NCBI GenBank assembly: GCA_900317915.1
Contig: ONIO01000001.1
Location: forward strand, 1-64,000
DNA: 64,000 nucleotides
Origin: an uncultured Lachnospiraceae bacterium
GTDB taxonomy: Bacteria > Bacillota > Clostridia > Lachnospirales > Lachnospiraceae
Direction of reading: 5' to 3'
In this document: piece by piece, positions 62,398 to 64,000 of the stretch
Position numbering within the stretch: position 1 is the stretch's first letter
How the letters are laid out: the number at the start of each line of letters is the position of its first letter
Notes under the pieces: model-generated
Database searches by the model: none
What the model saw: the letters and a program-made list of their open reading frames with translations, nothing else
Told to the model about the DNA's origin: nothing
Position numbers and translations under genes: made by a program

Positions 62398-63321
62398 ATG
62401 TGGGATAAGCTAGAAAGAAAATATGGTAAATTCGCCATTCCTCATTTGATGAACTATGTCATCGGAGGATATATATTAGGTTATTTTTTGATTCTGGGGC
62501 AGAAGATTACAGGAGTCTCCTATCTTAGTTATATGACACTGGACCCATACCAGATCATCCATGGTAGTCCATTTCCACAGATTTGGAGAGTGATTACCTG
62601 GGTTTTAATCCCGCCCTTTGGAACAAGCAATATGATTAGTTTGTTCTTTGGAATTATCATGATGGTTTTATACTGGCAGCTTGGTAATGTGCTAGAGAGA
62701 ACTTGGGGAACCTTCCGCTTTAATATATTTATCTTGGGAGGCATCCTTTTTACTGTCATTGGCTCATTTATTGTATATGCCTTTATGAGCGCCAGTGGAT
62801 CAGATCAGTCGATTTTAGCCAGTGCTTCTTTTTATAATTCGCTGGGCTATTCCACGAACTATATTAATATGTCTATTTTCTTAGCCTTTGCTTTGTGCTA
62901 TCCTGATATGACCGTGTTGCTTTACTTTGTTATTCCAATTAAAATGAAGTGGATGTCTATCGTATATGCAGGCTTTGCACTTTATGATTTTATAGTCACA
63001 GGATTTATCTCTGTACGTGTATCAATCATCGCATCCGCTCTTAGCTTCTTGCTTTTCTATCTCTCCACCAGAGAGTCCTACCACGTTTCCTATCGTGGTG
63101 CTCAGAGGAGAGCAGCATTTAAGAATGCTCAGCAGAAGTTCCAGGAGGGCTTCGGCAGAGATAATAGTACTAGTCAGACCTCAGGTCCTCGCCATAAGTG
63201 CTGTATCTGCGGCCGGACAGAACTAACCAATCCTGAATTGGACTTCCGTTATTGCAGCCGCTGCAATGGTAATTATGAGTATTGCTCAGATCACTTATTT
63301 ACACATACCCATGTGAAGTAG
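62398..63321 (+). CDS. Derlin-like rhomboid-fold membrane protein with C-terminal zinc ribbon
   Basis: 307 residues. Six or so hydrophobic helices occupy about 15-225. The loop PFPQIWRVITWVL carries the Trp-Arg motif of rhomboid and derlin proteins, and LGNVLERTWGTFRFNIFILGG resembles the second conserved block. The catalytic GxSG serine motif of rhomboid proteases is absent; the aligned region reads YINMSIFLAFALCYPD, as in inactive members. The soluble tail (about 265-307) is a zinc ribbon with two CxxC pairs (CCICGRTEL...YCSRCNGNYEYC) and an HTH-rich end. It is probably a pseudoprotease that binds membrane substrates. GGAG lies 11 bases upstream. Confidence 0.75.
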   Translation: MWDKLERKYGKFAIPHLMNYVIGGYILGYFLILGQKITGVSYLSYMTLDPYQIIHGSPFPQIWRVITWVLIPPFGTSNMISLFFGIIMMVLYWQLGNVLERTWGTFRFNIFILGGILFTVIGSFIVYAFMSASGSDQSILASASFYNSLGYSTNYINMSIFLAFALCYPDMTVLLYFVIPIKMKWMSIVYAGFALYDFIVTGFISVRVSIIASALSFLLFYLSTRESYHVSYRGAQRRAAFKNAQQKFQEGFGRDNSTSQTSGPRHKCCICGRTELTNPELDFRYCSRCNGNYEYCSDHLFTHTHVK

Positions 63322-63384
63322 TCACGGGATATGAACGAATTGAGAAATATGAACCAGATTTAAGATTGGTTTACATTTATAAAT

Positions 63385-63401
63385 TGTCTACATCGTAGAC
63401 A
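63385..63401 (+). promoter_or_regulatory. 7-3-7 dyad upstream of glnS
   Basis: TGTCTAC-ATC-GTAGACA is a perfect inverted repeat 64 bases before the glnS start. It could be an operator or an RNA hairpin in the leader; I do not recognise a known regulator site. Confidence 0.4.
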
Positions 63402-63465
63402 GGAGAGAGTATAAGAACTTTCCGAGAAAAATGATAGTGTTGGTTTTATAGTAGGATAATGAAAA

Positions 63466-64000
63466 ATGGAAACAGTTACAGAAACAATTACCGGTACAAA
63501 GAATTTTATTGAGTTAGAAATCGACAAGGATCTCACTGAGGGTAGGTATGATAAGGTGGTTACACGCTTCCCACCTGAGCCAAATGGTTACCTCCACATC
63601 GGACACGCCAAGTCAATTCTCTTAAACTATGGATTGGCTAAGGAGTACAATGGCCAGTTCAATATGCGTTTTGATGATACCAACCCTACCAAGGAGAAGG
63701 ACGAATTCGTTCAGTCCATCCAGAAGGATATCGAGTGGCTGGGCGCAGATTTCCATGGTGTGGTTCACTATGCTTCTGATTACTTTGAACAGATGTATGA
63801 AATCTGTGAGAAACTAATCCAGAAGGGGAAGGCATATGCATCTAATCTGAATGCAGAGGAGATCCGTGAATATCGTGGTACGCTGACTGAGCCTGGTAAG
63901 GAAGATCCAAATAGCACCCGTCCGATTGAAGAGTCTCTTCAGATTTTCCATGACATGCGTGATGGAAAGTATCAGGATGGTGAGATGGTTATCCGTGCTC
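63466..64000 (+). CDS. glnS: Glutaminyl-tRNA synthetase, 5' part (3' end outside window)
   Basis: 178 codons from ATG 63466 to the window edge without a stop. The class I signature HIGH is seen in FPPEPNGYLHIGHAKSILLNYGLA. The conserved acceptor-binding region NMRFDDTNPTKEKDEFVQSIQKDIEWLG and YRGTLTEPGKEDPNSTRP identify GlnRS and not GluRS. It charges tRNA-Gln directly. AGGA about ten bases upstream is a modest binding site. The 144-base gap before it shows the dyad at 63385-63401 but no convincing promoter. Confidence 0.95.
   Translation, partial: METVTETITGTKNFIELEIDKDLTEGRYDKVVTRFPPEPNGYLHIGHAKSILLNYGLAKEYNGQFNMRFDDTNPTKEKDEFVQSIQKDIEWLGADFHGVVHYASDYFEQMYEICEKLIQKGKAYASNLNAEEIREYRGTLTEPGKEDPNSTRPIEESLQIFHDMRDGKYQDGEMVIRA

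Overview
The window looks like chromosomal DNA from a member of the Lachnospiraceae (Bacillota, class Clostridia). The reasons are the AT-leaning but not extreme composition, strong AGGAGG-type ribosome binding sites, consensus sigma-A promoters, AddAB instead of RecBCD, a lysine-rich Rho, a CBS-type manganese pyrophosphatase, a giant 2-hydroxyacyl-CoA dehydratase activase, and several protein families I know mainly from this family (DUF4364, DUF4317, DUF4860, DUF6465). The genus cannot be settled from the sequence alone. No rRNA, tRNA, CRISPR array, insertion sequence or prophage was seen.

Layout. (1) 1-10.6 kb: the end of a proline/alanine-repeat surface protein, followed by a complete accessory Sec locus (secY2, asp1, asp2, asp3, secA2) and the glycosyltransferase pair gtfA/gtfB. 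The genes are packed with overlaps and followed by a small two-helix membrane protein. This locus should glycosylate and export a large surface glycoprotein, probably the one whose tail opens the window. (2) 10.7-24.5 kb: a tail-anchored coiled-coil protein, CBS-pyrophosphatase, flavin reductase, TRIC-like channel, proA, a Lon-like AAA+ protein without a protease domain, a nitrilase-fold/HD-domain fusion, argC, two tandem CapA-type proteins (the second interrupted by a frameshift in an A8 run), a DUF1275 protein and a MATE exporter. (3) 24.5-34.1 kb: a large unknown protein with a cNMP-binding-like N-terminus, a heterodimeric ABC exporter, a short DUF4317 protein, an orphan GT8 glycosyltransferase and, on the minus strand, DUF4364 and malic enzyme.

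(4) 34.3-39.3 kb: a transglutaminase-like lipoprotein followed by a compact type IV pilus-like operon (PilC/GspF-like membrane protein, four small single-helix proteins, PilT-like ATPase). No PilB, PilM-PilO, secretin or prepilin peptidase is in view. (5) 39.5-53.2 kb: rho with a repetitive basic insertion, a chemoreceptor whose codon choice differs from its neighbours, then rpmE, a DUF1385 protein, prmC, prfA, addB and addA. The last group is a translation-termination and DNA-repair cluster. (6) 53.4-64 kb: a small acidic protein, a parvulin-like lipoprotein, a lysine/alanine-rich DUF6465 protein, htpG on the minus strand preceded by a perfect CIRCE operator, the 1426-residue activase on the minus strand, a derlin-like rhomboid pseudoprotease with a zinc ribbon, and the 5' part of glnS running off the window.

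The most noteworthy items are the accessory Sec locus with its non-LPXTG candidate substrate and candidate SecG/Asp5-like subunit, the minimal pilus-like operon, the adjacent AAA+ and nitrilase-HD proteins that each lack a normally essential residue, the CIRCE element in front of htpG, the A8 frameshift in the second CapA gene, and the catalytically dead rhomboid fold fused to a zinc ribbon. Function calls come from motif reading only. No database search was run.
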